64,000 nt of DNA from NCBI RefSeq assembly GCF_040564635.1, contig NZ_CP159837.1:5567001-5631000 (forward strand), written 5' to 3'. The stretch's first letter is position 1. Every line of letters starts with the position of its first letter. Both the position numbers and the translations under genes were made by a program. The notes below the pieces were generated by a model. The model made no database searches, was not told the DNA's origin, and saw only the letters and a program-made list of their open reading frames with translations. Positions 45,411 through 54,491 of this stretch are shown in pieces. The DNA comes from Planktothricoides raciborskii GIHE-MW2. Its GTDB lineage: Bacteria; Cyanobacteriota; Cyanobacteriia; Cyanobacteriales; Laspinemataceae.

Positions 45411-45594
45411 ACGGTAGGGTGCGTTAGTCGCAGCACTAAATATTTGACCCCGAACAAAAAATTTAAATTCCGCGACGTAATGCACCACCTCATTTTAAAA
45501 ATGGACACAACGGTAGGGTGCGTTAGTCGCAGCACTAAATATTTGACCCCGAACAAAAAATTTAAATTCCGCGACGTAACGCACCACCTCATTT
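45411..45594. repeat. 98-bp direct repeat pair
   Basis: The sequence ACGGTAGGGTGCGTTAGTCG ... GACGTAA[T/C]GCACCACCTCATTT occurs at 45411-45498 and again at 45509-45594 (period 98 bp) with almost no change. Each copy is itself a hairpin with ends GTAGGGTGCGTTA and TAACGCACC. Confidence 0.8.
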
Positions 45595-45647
45595 GCACAA
45601 TCGAGCGTGGATAGTGAATCATGGATAATTATTAATAATTATCCATT

Positions 45648-48080
45648 TCAATTCTTTGCCGATGGTTTAAAGTCTGTTAAAATACCATAGATTCCCCAAA
45701 TTGCCATCGCCCGAAGATAATGACTTGCCCGGAATGTTTGATTCGCCGTCACCGCTTCGGGAGTGCGGAATTGCAGGCCATTTTCATATACTTGATTTAC
45801 CACCGCTTTGGTAATCTCAAAAGCCTCATTTTTCATGCCCATTTGTAACATGAATGCGGCTAATCCAAAGTTAATTCCTGTCCAAACTTCTAGGGGATGA
45901 GTGGCTTTGGGGTTTTCCGGGTAACCATCTAGCATTACCCCATTGGCCATACCAAATTCACCGTTTTGGAATTTTCGGAAGCAAGCATCATAGACGGTTT
46001 TTAAGGCAGATTCGGCGCGATCGCACGGCACAATATCTGGTAATCCCAATAAACGGGCATAAAATTGACCGCATAATTGGTCAGCCATCACCACCTCAGA
46101 ACCGCTTTCACTATCCAGGCGATAATATTGCCCATTCCAGAGTTTTTCTTGATAGATTGGTTGGGCTTTTTCTAACCAATTATAATAAGTTTCTATGGTG
46201 GATGTAACTGCTTCTGGATCGGGAATTGACCAATCATAAATGCCGTCAATCGGTGGGTGATCGATTAGGGTTTTACCGATCGCGATCGCTGCTTCCAAAG
46301 CTGCCAACCATAAGCCCCCACAATAAGCGCTCACCCCTTGCATCCGCCAATCATCAAAAGTCTGGTCAGGGGCCCCACTATTTTCGGGAATCCCATCATC
46401 ATCGCGATCGAAAGTTTTCAGATAAGCCAAGGTTTGCACAATGGAAGGCCAACATTCGCATAAAAACTCATAATCATCGGCCCCAGTCAGCAGAAAATCC
46501 CGATAAACCTGCAACACAAAATCACAGGGCAAATCTTTCCATAAATTACAGTCTTGATAACTGGTGTAATTGCTTTTTTGCCAAGGATGCTCATTCGGTG
46601 CCCCCAAATCGTGAGGGGTTGCCCCGGTAATGCCGCGTACTGCTTGGGCTTGGTTATAGCCAATAATCCGCACCGTATCATCACTGGTGGGGATGGCATG
46701 GGCAAAAGCCCGCAACACCGATTTATCCAATTCCGGCCATAGCATCAGTAGGGCAAAAGACCCATACAGTCGGACATCCAGGCTTTCATACCAGCGATAA
46801 TCAAGACATTCCAGCACCGCAAACCGTCCCTGGGGGTTTTCTTCATCCGCTGGCGACCAGAGGGTGCCCCCTTGGGTGAGAATGTAGAGCTCGTTAAATA
46901 AGGCCATTTTCAACCAACTGGGCAAATCTTGTCGATCTAATACCGACTGCTGCCAGGTTTCAATTTGATTGCGCCATAAGTCATAGTCTTTCAGGGTCGC
47001 CCGAATCATTGACCAGACTCCTTGCCCGTTGCGACCAAAAAAGTCGGTATAACGGCGGTATTGGCAAACCCCAGCGGCAAATTCCGTCACGGGCAAGTCC
47101 CAAGCCAGAATAAAGGGAATTTTCCGGGTTTTGCCCGGTCTGAGGGTAAATTTGACCGCCAAAGCTACGGCTGTCCGTTCTCCCGGTGCAGCAGGTCTTT
47201 CGTCTTCTTGGTCGAGGAGAAAGCCGTCTTTGGCGAAGTAGTTCCAAATATCGGCACCATTGCTGGTAGGATTCCATCGGGTGTGGTAGTAAACTTCGAC
47301 CGCTGCATTGGTCATGGTGGCGATCGCTAAACTTCCTTCTCCTTCTTGGGGTTCGGGACTGCTGATGGTTCCGGTCATGGAACAGCCAAGCCGATGGAAA
47401 TCTTCTACTAAAGTATTGATATTGCCGCTACTTTCTCCCCAGCGGGGTTGATATTCATAAACCGGCGATCCATCATCCCGCACTTTCACTTCGGGATTTT
47501 TCAACACATTGGTAAACCAACCGACAATATTTTCCCAAGTGAGCATAATACTCACGGTGATGGGTTGGTCCGTGGGGTTATGGGCTGTCCATTCAAAAAT
47601 CGCTACGGGATAACTGGTTTGCTGGTAATTTCCCGGCAAAATTGGCGAAAACTGCTCGCAAGTTAGTTCCGCTTGAAACACATTTTCATAGACAAACCAA
47701 CTGCGGGGATATAAAGCGTGATAAGTCCCGGTGGTTTTCTCTGGGGTTGATGGGGGATACCATTTCCAGGCGGAAAGGCTGCCATCTTCTGGCGGTTGCG
47801 TGGACATGGCGTAAGCTTGCCGCCGTCCGTTGGCTTCTTCAAAGACGCTAAATTGACAAGCGGGCAAGGTTTGATAAGTATGTTCGCCCCCGTCTAGGTG
47901 CCAGAGATTAAAGTCACCGCGAGGCGATCGGCCAATGCAACCAGCCCCAAATCCTCCCAAGGGCATACCATGCCAAGGGCCATCGTCTAAATTGCTGGCA
48001 TAGCGGACAGTGTAGGGGTTGTCCCAACCAAGACCAATGGGACGATTCCAAGTATAAGCAGGGATATCTGGGCGCGTCAT
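45648..48080 (-). CDS. GH116 glucosylceramidase (GBA2-type beta-glucosidase)
   Basis: 810 aa from the ATG at 48080 (MTRPDIPAYTWNRPIGLGW). The N-terminal half is a beta-sandwich beginning MPLGGFGAGCIGRSPRGDFNLWHLDGG; the C-terminal half is an (alpha/alpha)6 barrel with YESLDVRLYGSFALLMLWPELD and APDQTFDDWRMQGVSAYCGGLWLAAL (candidate acid/base Asp in FDDW). Related enzymes hydrolyse glucosylceramide or other beta-glucosides. No signal peptide, so it is cytoplasmic. It stands alone, convergent with the MlaE gene. Confidence 0.88.
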   Translation of the reverse strand: MTRPDIPAYTWNRPIGLGWDNPYTVRYASNLDDGPWHGMPLGGFGAGCIGRSPRGDFNLWHLDGGEHTYQTLPACQFSVFEEANGRRQAYAMSTQPPEDGSLSAWKWYPPSTPEKTTGTYHALYPRSWFVYENVFQAELTCEQFSPILPGNYQQTSYPVAIFEWTAHNPTDQPITVSIMLTWENIVGWFTNVLKNPEVKVRDDGSPVYEYQPRWGESSGNINTLVEDFHRLGCSMTGTISSPEPQEGEGSLAIATMTNAAVEVYYHTRWNPTSNGADIWNYFAKDGFLLDQEDERPAAPGERTAVALAVKFTLRPGKTRKIPFILAWDLPVTEFAAGVCQYRRYTDFFGRNGQGVWSMIRATLKDYDLWRNQIETWQQSVLDRQDLPSWLKMALFNELYILTQGGTLWSPADEENPQGRFAVLECLDYRWYESLDVRLYGSFALLMLWPELDKSVLRAFAHAIPTSDDTVRIIGYNQAQAVRGITGATPHDLGAPNEHPWQKSNYTSYQDCNLWKDLPCDFVLQVYRDFLLTGADDYEFLCECWPSIVQTLAYLKTFDRDDDGIPENSGAPDQTFDDWRMQGVSAYCGGLWLAALEAAIAIGKTLIDHPPIDGIYDWSIPDPEAVTSTIETYYNWLEKAQPIYQEKLWNGQYYRLDSESGSEVVMADQLCGQFYARLLGLPDIVPCDRAESALKTVYDACFRKFQNGEFGMANGVMLDGYPENPKATHPLEVWTGINFGLAAFMLQMGMKNEAFEITKAVVNQVYENGLQFRTPEAVTANQTFRASHYLRAMAIWGIYGILTDFKPSAKN

Positions 48081-48393
48081 AGATATTTTGGCTTTTTGAT
48101 GTGATTCGATGATGGATAAAACCAAGATATCAATTAGTTGACCTTAGTCCTTGGTTCTTTGTTATTCGTTATTGGTTATTTGTTGTTGGTTATTTGTTGT
48201 TGGTTGTTGGTTGTTTGTTCAGCAGCCACCATCCAATAACGAATAACGAATAACCAATAACTAAGATCATCCGGGGATTGACAAAAGCCTAAATTTTAGG
48301 TGTAAATGCGATCGCTAATAATCGCTAATAATCGCTAATAATCGCTAATAATCGCTAATAATCACTACTACAATTATAGAGTAAAAATCATTC
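48081..48393. other. Intergenic region with two simple repeats
   Basis: TTGTTGGTTATTTG-type repeats at about 48160-48217 and their inverted AATAACGAATAACCAATAAC at 48235-48262 can pair. At 48309-48362 a 10-bp unit AATCGCTAAT occurs five to six times just before the molybdate-transporter gene. Nothing else is seen. Confidence 0.65.
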
Positions 48394-49545
48394 ATGTTTG
48401 GTAAATTTGGTAAAAAAGTTCAATTTAATCGCCATGAAATCGCGGGCAGTTTCGGGGATATCGGTACTGACTTACCCTTAATTGTCGGCATGATTCAAGC
48501 CGTTAATTTAAACAGTGCCAGTGTCTTTATTATCTTTGGTATTTCTCAGATGTTCGCCGGGTTTTTCTATGGCTTACCCATGCCCATGCAGCCCCTGAAA
48601 GCGATGGCAGTATTAGTGATTACCCAAAAAGTACCTGGGGAAATTTTGTTTGGTGCCGGTTTAGCTATTGGCATTTTTATGCTGATACTTACCCTCAGTG
48701 GGGGTCTGAATTTACTGGCTCGGTTGATTCCGTTATGTGTGGTTCGAGGGCTTCAATTTGGCTTAGGACTTTCCTTAGCATCCCTAGCTCTCAAAACTTA
48801 TATTCCCTCAGCAGGAATTCCCGGCTATATAATCGCCGCTTTAGGATTTTTAATTCTGATTACTACCCCAAAATCTAGTCGGATTCCCGCTGGGATTGCG
48901 GTGATTTTATTGGGATTACTATATGCGGGATTGTTTAGTTTAAACTTTCAGGAGATCGGGTCAAATATTGGGTTAGCAATTCCCGAATTTTATCAGCCGA
49001 AATGGTCAGATATTTTGACTGGTTTTGTGATTTTAGCGTTACCACAAATTCCTTTGTCAATTTCCAATTCTTTGATTGCGACGGAGCAGACGGTAAAAGA
49101 TTTGTTTCCAGAGCAAAGGGTTTCCATTAGACGAATTGGTCTGACTTATGCGATCGCGAATGTAATTGCACCTTTTTTTGGCGGAATTCCGGTGTGTCAT
49201 GGGTGTGGCGGTTTAGCGGGTCATTATGCCCTCGGTGCCCGCACGGGGGGTTCCGTTATTTTATATGGTTCAATGTATTTGATTATTGGCTTATTTTTTA
49301 GCCCAGTTTTTGGCGAAGTTGTGCAAGTTTTCCCCCAGCCAATTTTGGGAGTAATTCTTTTATTTGAATCTTTAACCTTGCTGTTATTGATTGCTGACCA
49401 AGCTGCGGAACGAAGCAAGTTTATAATTGCCTTAATTGTGGGGCTTTTTGCTTTGTTAGTGCCTCAAGGTTATATCCTGGGAATGATTATTGGTACAGGA
49501 CTTTATTATTTATCCAACCGATTAACTTTTTTTACGCAAATGTAG
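48394..49545 (+). CDS. MOT1-type molybdate/sulfate transporter
   Basis: 383 aa with about ten hydrophobic helices. The family signature is clear: EIAGSFGDIGTDLPLIVGMI at 13-32, GLPMPMQPLKAMAVLVI at 63-79, and VCHGCGGLAGHYALGARTGG near 272. It resembles plant and algal MOT1 molybdate carriers and bacterial homologues. Molybdate is needed by nitrate reductase, which fits the nitrate genes nearby, but sulfate cannot be excluded. A 10-bp tandem repeat lies in its leader. Confidence 0.87.
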   Translation: MFGKFGKKVQFNRHEIAGSFGDIGTDLPLIVGMIQAVNLNSASVFIIFGISQMFAGFFYGLPMPMQPLKAMAVLVITQKVPGEILFGAGLAIGIFMLILTLSGGLNLLARLIPLCVVRGLQFGLGLSLASLALKTYIPSAGIPGYIIAALGFLILITTPKSSRIPAGIAVILLGLLYAGLFSLNFQEIGSNIGLAIPEFYQPKWSDILTGFVILALPQIPLSISNSLIATEQTVKDLFPEQRVSIRRIGLTYAIANVIAPFFGGIPVCHGCGGLAGHYALGARTGGSVILYGSMYLIIGLFFSPVFGEVVQVFPQPILGVILLFESLTLLLLIADQAAERSKFIIALIVGLFALLVPQGYILGMIIGTGLYYLSNRLTFFTQM

Positions 49546-49738
49546 GTGTTAAGGAATCTGGAATTTCCGCCCCAGGGCTTTACCCCCGCGCAGGTTTCGC
49601 GCCTTCGCGGGAACCGGATTTGGTATTATTTTAAATCTCGCTATTGTGGTAAAAGCAACGGAGAACCCGGTTTCTTGGTTTGACCGCGTTGACTGTAAGT
49701 TATAATAGGGAAAATTTCAACAGACGAAATCAACGACT

Positions 49739-50005
49739 ATGAATTTTTATACGGTTATTTTAAGAAAAAGCCAAGAATATTGGGTTTCATTATGTTTAGA
49801 GAATGGCTTAGTTGGGCAAGGCAATAGTCCAGAAGAGGCGATTGATCGACTTCAAGAAGCGATCGCCTCTATGGAAGAGATATATCAATCAGAAAGTGAT
49901 GTTTATTCTGGATCTATATCAATTCAAGAACTCCATGAATTTTTAACCATAGAAGACCAAGAGGAAAAAACAGATGTTTATGAATTGAGGAAAGTGTATG
50001 CCTAA
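49739..50005 (+). CDS. hicB: HicB-type antitoxin
   Basis: 88 aa with the HicB fold: FYTVILRKSQEYWVSLCLEN, then GQGNSPEEAIDRLQEAIASM. It lacks an obvious C-terminal DNA-binding domain beyond the short acidic tail. Its last codons overlap the first codons of hicA by 8 bp, so the two are translationally coupled, here in the antitoxin-first order common in cyanobacteria. Confidence 0.82.
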   Translation: MNFYTVILRKSQEYWVSLCLENGLVGQGNSPEEAIDRLQEAIASMEEIYQSESDVYSGSISIQELHEFLTIEDQEEKTDVYELRKVYA

Positions 50006-50237
50006 AAATATACCTGCCCTCAAACCCAAACAACTGATTAAAATTTTGGAAAAAGCCGGTTGTGAATTTTATCGAGAAGGAAAAGGAGACCATTCTTTAT
50101 ACATTCGAGAGTTTCAAGACCTAAAAAGAATTGTGCCGATTGATATGGGGGCAAAAGAAATGTCTCCTGCTTATGTTTTAAGAATTTTTAGACAATTTGG
50201 TTTCACCGATGAGGAAATTGAAATTTTCATTAAATAA
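49998..50237 (+). CDS. hicA: HicA-type mRNA interferase toxin
   Basis: 79 aa, normal for HicA/YcfA. The double-stranded-RNA-binding-like fold is seen in LKPKQLIKILEKAGCEFYR, followed by GKGDHSLYI with the catalytic His, and the C-terminal YVLRIFRQFGFTDEEIEIF. HicA cuts mRNA when HicB is degraded. Palindromic repeats lie immediately after it. Confidence 0.85.
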   Translation: MPKNIPALKPKQLIKILEKAGCEFYREGKGDHSLYIREFQDLKRIVPIDMGAKEMSPAYVLRIFRQFGFTDEEIEIFIK

Positions 50238-50248
50238 TCAGCGTGGAG

Positions 50249-50322
50249 TCTCAGAAACCGGGTTTCTTATTTTAAATCTCGGTATTGTGGCAAAAATTGG
50301 AGGCAGAAACCCGGTTTCTTGG
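50249..50322. repeat. Palindromic AGAAACCGGGTTTCT pair after hicA
   Basis: AGAAACCGGGTTTCTT (50252-50267) and AGAAACCCGGTTTCTT (50305-50320) with a 37-nt spacer. Same family as at 7061, 32127 and 58565. Confidence 0.75.
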
Positions 50323-50352
50323 TTTCTTTGCCGTTATTTACGCGATCGTCAA

Positions 50353-51723
50353 TCAATCTTGGCAATAATTTCTCACATATTCACTAAATACTGGAGACAA
50401 TTTAAACAAAATTTTATCTGACTTAATTTTTGTAACTATATATCTGTATTGTAAAGATTGTAAACCCTTAACAAAATCCACTGAAGACAAAGCTAAATTT
50501 TCTTTTAACTCTTCTCTCGACATAGGTCGATCTAATTTACTGAACTCTAAAATTATTTGCTGTTCTATTGGTGACAATCTGTGAAATAAATTATTAAAAC
50601 AAAATTGCATATTTTGAGTAATAACCAAGCTATTTTCTGCCAAAAAATCTGCTGCATCACCATCATAAACATCTTGAATTAACCTGGCAATATCTTTTAA
50701 GTAAGTGGGATTACCTTGATAAAGCTGAATTAATTTTAACCAACTATCTTGATTATTTAAACCTGTATTGTCTAAAATATTAATGTCATCTAAACCTAAT
50801 AATTCTAAAGCTTTAACGGGATATAGGCGATCGTCTAAACATTGCATCTCAGCACATTTTTCTTGACTGATTAATATAATATTACTTTGATGCTCTGTTT
50901 CAGCGATCGTTGTGAAAAACTTTTGATAATCTTTAGATTCAGCTTGATATTGTCCAGCAAATTGTCCCGGAGTAAAGATATGCTGCACATCATCAATAAT
51001 GATTAAACATCGCTTTTCTTTTAATAAAGTTAATAACTGGCAAACCGGCGAATTATTTAAATTTTCTGGAGTTTCAACTGTGGTTAATATTTCGGCGATA
51101 ATTTGATTTAAGGAGGGAGTTAATTCAAGATTTTTCCAAATAATGACTTCAAAGCTATCTAAGTTTAAATCAATAAATCTTCTCACTAAAGAAGTTTTGC
51201 CAATTCCTGATAATCCTAAAACCGAGATTAAAGGAGTATTTTGATTAAATATCCAGTTATAAAGGGTTTGTAATTCAGTTTCTCTGTTAGAAAATTTGAT
51301 TACTTTAGGCGCTAAGATTAAATCGCGATAAGCTGATATTGACTTCTTATGAGGCTCACTTTTTTGAGTATTATTTTTTTGAAAATTATTGTCTAATATC
51401 TGTGGAGGATATACATTATTATTTCCATTAATATTATAAACATTTAAAGAATTGTCACATGATTGAATATATACTCTTTCTAATACAGAGCGACAATTAG
51501 TTTTTTTTATATCCTCACCTAAAGCTTCAGACAAAAGTTTCCATAAGTCACCCCCCACTTCACCAACATGACTTTTATTAAAATGATTCTTTTCGCCAAT
51601 CTCATTATAGGTGTCTCCTTCATAAGATCCTTTAACCACAGCCCTCTGCACATCATCGAGGTGTTTTCCGGTGTGTTGATAAACTAGGCCATCCACAAAT
51701 TGTAAAATTTCCGTTACATTCAT
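50353..51723 (-). CDS. NB-ARC/STAND ATPase with vMAP-type N-terminal HTH domain
   Basis: 456 aa from the ATG at 51723. Residues 1-95 (VTEILQFVDGLVYQHTGKHL, DVQRAVVKGSYEGDTYNEIG) match the vWA-MoxR-associated N-terminal domain of cyanobacterial signalling ATPases. The NB-ARC domain follows: Walker A VLGLSGIGKTSLVRRF near 170, Walker B RCLIIIDDVQHIF near 243, and a winged-helix-like end (SREELKENLALSSVDFV). It reads away from the graspetide genes; a regulatory link is possible but unproved. Confidence 0.8.
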   Translation of the reverse strand: MNVTEILQFVDGLVYQHTGKHLDDVQRAVVKGSYEGDTYNEIGEKNHFNKSHVGEVGGDLWKLLSEALGEDIKKTNCRSVLERVYIQSCDNSLNVYNINGNNNVYPPQILDNNFQKNNTQKSEPHKKSISAYRDLILAPKVIKFSNRETELQTLYNWIFNQNTPLISVLGLSGIGKTSLVRRFIDLNLDSFEVIIWKNLELTPSLNQIIAEILTTVETPENLNNSPVCQLLTLLKEKRCLIIIDDVQHIFTPGQFAGQYQAESKDYQKFFTTIAETEHQSNIILISQEKCAEMQCLDDRLYPVKALELLGLDDINILDNTGLNNQDSWLKLIQLYQGNPTYLKDIARLIQDVYDGDAADFLAENSLVITQNMQFCFNNLFHRLSPIEQQIILEFSKLDRPMSREELKENLALSSVDFVKGLQSLQYRYIVTKIKSDKILFKLSPVFSEYVRNYCQD

Positions 51724-51928
51724 AAAAGCCATATAGGGTAAAGGTTACAACTATTATAGCTTACCTTGATCCCGATTTTTCCGTATTTTTCCGTATTTTT
51801 GCTTAACACTTTGTAACAAAACACCCGTAAAAATCCGTTTTTTTGGTATTGGAATCAGAGCAATAAGTAGATTATCTTGATAAAAACTAGGTTTAAGCTA
51901 GAAACAAAGGACGAAAGGATAATCAAAT

Positions 51929-52159
51929 ATGAAAACAGCAACACCAATCGCAATGCTTACCCGTGATGAATTTGATCTGGAAAAAAGAGGATATGAACCT
52001 ATACCCGATCAATGGGATTATAATCCCAAAACTCAAGTTTCATCATTAATAGAAATGGGAGGACCAAGTGAACCTACTACAACAAGTTCAGTAGCGGGTA
52101 CAACTGGCCTAATTAATACCGATAGCGATAACTCTAATGATGATAAAGGTACTGATTAA
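51929..52159 (+). CDS. Candidate graspetide precursor peptide
   Basis: 76 aa. The leader (about 1-45) is charged: TRDEFDLEKRGYEP, then DQWDYNPKTQVSSLIEMGGP. The C-terminal part has Thr/Ser donors (SEPTTTSSVAGTTG, residues 47-60) followed by many acids (DSDNSNDD, 65-72; last residue D76), the composition needed for ester or amide rings. There is no PFFARFLE-type leader motif and no TxKYPSD core, so it is not a microviridin. GNAT and ATP-grasp genes follow. The precursor role is inferred from size, composition and position. Confidence 0.7.
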   Translation: MKTATPIAMLTRDEFDLEKRGYEPIPDQWDYNPKTQVSSLIEMGGPSEPTTTSSVAGTTGLINTDSDNSNDDKGTD

Positions 52160-52180
52160 AATGAGATTTTAATTCTTCTA

Positions 52181-52208
52181 GGGTGGTTCTATCTATTCTT
52201 AGAACCAC
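52181..52208 (+). promoter_or_regulatory. Hairpin between graspetide precursor and enzyme genes
   Basis: GGTGGTTCT (52181-52189) pairs perfectly with AGAACCACC (52200-52208) across a 10-nt loop, followed by a weak TTGATAAAAT. As in many RiPP operons, a partial terminator or processing hairpin here could raise precursor output over enzyme output. Confidence 0.6.
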
Positions 52209-52237
52209 CTTGATAAAATACAATTTTAGCATTAAAT

Positions 52238-52804
52238 ATGTTTCAAAATCTACAACTTAGAAACGCTGTAGCTGAAATAGATCGGGAATTTTATCTAAAG
52301 TGTTTTTTATCTGATAAGTGGTCATTACCATTTGACTTAAATTTACATAATCCTAATCTTGATAAAGAACAATATATAAATCAAAAAATTTATGGTCAAT
52401 ATCCAGATGTCAATCGTCTGATGGTTTATGATTTGAAAACTCTTAGCCAAATTGTTTTTGGTAATATTTTAATAGAAGATCGTCAAACAAAAAGATGTTC
52501 TTTAGTTGGAGGAGTCGATCCAGATTTACTAGCTAAAGGTTATGGATCGGTTGGACTTTACTTTTTTCTAAAATATATTTTTTTAGAAATGAAAATGAAT
52601 AAAGTTACTTGTCAAGTTTATAGTTTTAACTTTCCGAGTTTTCAACTATTAGCAAGTTCTGGCTTTCAATTAGAAGGAATTTTAAGACAACACGCTTTTA
52701 ATTATATTACACAAGAATTTGTAGATGTCAAAATTTATTCTTTGCTAAAAAATGAATTTCTTGATAGCCGTATTTGTCAAACATTCGCCAAATTAAATTA
52801 CTAA
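52238..52804 (+). CDS. GNAT-family acetyltransferase of the graspetide cluster
   Basis: 188 aa. The GNAT fold is visible: GVDPDLLAKGYGSVGLYFFL (acetyl-CoA-binding region with GxG) near 90-109, and the C-terminal NFPSFQLLASSGFQLEGILR near 143-162. Microviridin clusters contain a GNAT (MdnD) that acetylates the peptide N-terminus; a similar tailoring step is likely here. It ends 8 bp before the ATP-grasp gene, in the same operon. Confidence 0.75.
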   Translation: MFQNLQLRNAVAEIDREFYLKCFLSDKWSLPFDLNLHNPNLDKEQYINQKIYGQYPDVNRLMVYDLKTLSQIVFGNILIEDRQTKRCSLVGGVDPDLLAKGYGSVGLYFFLKYIFLEMKMNKVTCQVYSFNFPSFQLLASSGFQLEGILRQHAFNYITQEFVDVKIYSLLKNEFLDSRICQTFAKLNY

Positions 52805-52812
52805 AGAATATT

Positions 52813-53793
52813 ATGTCAAAACAAATAATTTTAATTGTAACTTCTAAAGAAGATTCTCATGCGGATTTAGTGATTTATAAACTTAATCACCGTAATTTAC
52901 AAGATAGAGTCATCAGATTAAATACAGAAGATTTGTGGTCAAACACAGAAATAACAAGTAATGGTTCTGATTTTGATGTTAAAATTGTTGATTCTCAACG
53001 TATTTTTAACAGTCAAGATGTTTTAAGTGTCTGGTTTAGAAGACCAAAAGATATAGAAGTTTCTCATTTGGAAGAAGGAAGTCAAGCCTTTATTAAATCT
53101 CAATGTAATGCTCTTTTAAGAGGACTTTATTTTTGTACTCATGATACAGCAATGTGGGTTAATCCTTTACCTTCTCTCCATCGAGCTAGAATTAAATTAC
53201 AACAACTACAATTAGCTAAAAAATTAGGTATAAAAATCCCGAAAACTTTAGTGACAAATAATCCTCAAGAAGTGCTTAATTTTTTTGAAAAAAATCCAAA
53301 AGTTTGCACAAAAAGTTTAGATGAGCCTAGTTTTGAAATTGATGGACATATTTTTCCTTTTTATACTCGTCTTATTGATATTAATGAAGTTAAAGACAAT
53401 ATAGAAGGAATAAAAATTTGTCCTACTTTATTTCAAGAATATATAGAAAAAACTTATGAGTTAAGAATTAATGTTATTGGCGATCGCATTTTTGCTTTAG
53501 CAATATATTCTCAAGATAACGAGCTTTCTCGGATTGACTTTAGGGGGTTATCACCAGCAAACATGAAACAAGAATTAGTAGAAATTCCTGATATTTTAAA
53601 AAAACAAATTTTTCAATTTGTTAACCATCAAGGCTTAGTTTTTTCAGCAATGGATTTTATTGTTACTCCTAATAATGAATATATTTTCCTAGAAAATAAT
53701 TGTAATGGTCAATGGCAATGGGTGGATGAAGTTGCTAACGGAAAACTAAGTGAAGCAATGATTGATTTATTGTTAATATCAAAAGTCAAATAA
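52813..53793 (+). CDS. ATP-grasp ligase, MvdC/MvdD-type graspetide synthetase
   Basis: 326 aa from the ATG at 52813. An N-terminal MvdD-pre-ATP-like domain has VWFRRPKD (73-80). The ATP-grasp core follows: KIPKTLVTNNPQEVL, the FQEYIEKTYELRINVIGD strand (about 212-229) with ligand-contact residues, and the Mg-binding end MDFIVTPNNEYIFLENNCNG followed by QWQW (about 285-308). The NxNGQW form is the hallmark of peptide-modifying graspetide ligases. It should join Asp/Glu side chains of the precursor to Ser/Thr or Lys. There is only one ligase. Confidence 0.83.
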   Translation: MSKQIILIVTSKEDSHADLVIYKLNHRNLQDRVIRLNTEDLWSNTEITSNGSDFDVKIVDSQRIFNSQDVLSVWFRRPKDIEVSHLEEGSQAFIKSQCNALLRGLYFCTHDTAMWVNPLPSLHRARIKLQQLQLAKKLGIKIPKTLVTNNPQEVLNFFEKNPKVCTKSLDEPSFEIDGHIFPFYTRLIDINEVKDNIEGIKICPTLFQEYIEKTYELRINVIGDRIFALAIYSQDNELSRIDFRGLSPANMKQELVEIPDILKKQIFQFVNHQGLVFSAMDFIVTPNNEYIFLENNCNGQWQWVDEVANGKLSEAMIDLLLISKVK

Positions 53794-53796
53794 GTT

Positions 53797-53879
53797 TGTA
53801 GGGTGGGCAATGCTTTTTTAATGTTTTATTATCACTAACAATTTAGATACACTGCCCACCTTAAATTTACATTGTAGGG
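53797..53879. repeat. GTAGGGTGGGCA hairpin element after the graspetide operon
   Basis: TGTAGGGTGGGCA and TGCCCACCTT enclose an unrelated interior, followed by TTGTAGGGGCATGACAAC and a matching GCCCC later. It belongs to the family at 1735 and 6508. Confidence 0.5.
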
Positions 53880-54079
53880 GCATGACAACATCAAATATGA
53901 TACATACAGTTAAATTTTAAAATATCATGCCCCAATTTTGTGATTTAAATCATTAATTTAATTATCAATTATTGATGGGTTTGGGCATCGCATTTTTTAG
54001 GTTATTTATTAGTAAAATAAGAATAAATTAACGATGCCATGCTGCTACATTTGTTAAAAATCAGTTGATTAATAAAATT

Positions 54080-54485
54080 TTATAAATCCACCCAATTCTC
54101 TAAATTCAAACCCTCAACCCTAGCTAAGTCAGTATCATTAGAAACCACAATTAAATCTTTAATTATCGCAGTCGCCGCAATTAAAATATCCTCAGTTTGA
54201 ATCGGTAAACCCCTTAATCTCAGGTTAGCATGGATTTCAGCAGCTTTTTCTAATATTGCCAAATCATCTAAAAGAATAATCGGATATCTGTGACAAAAAT
54301 CCTCAAATCTTGCCCGTTGTTTAGGAGCATCAACAGCTAAAAATCCTCTCCTAATTTCAAAATAAGTTATGCAACTCATAAAGATGCTTTTTCTTTGAGC
54401 TTTAAGTTCTCTAATTTTTTGATTAATTGAGATATTATTCTTAATAGCTAAAAGAAACAATATTAGTATCAAATAAGTAATCCAT
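54080..54485 (-). pseudogene. PIN-domain toxin, copy 1 (frameshifted)
   Basis: From the ATG at 54485 the frame reads MDYLFDTNIVS and then shifts by one extra T near 54456; the rest (SCITYFEIRRGFLAVDAPKQ, ILIAATAIIKDLIVVSNDTD) is almost identical to the intact copy at 54971. An upstream start read through the shifted frame gives an unnatural N-terminus. All later catalytic acids are present, but the first Asp block is out of frame, so it is inactive unless slippage occurs. Confidence 0.75.
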
Positions 54486-54491
54486 GATCGC

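Noticed and set aside
51929-52159. Microviridin precursor
   Set aside because: No PFFARFLE-type leader and no TxKYPSD core; only the general graspetide composition fits.
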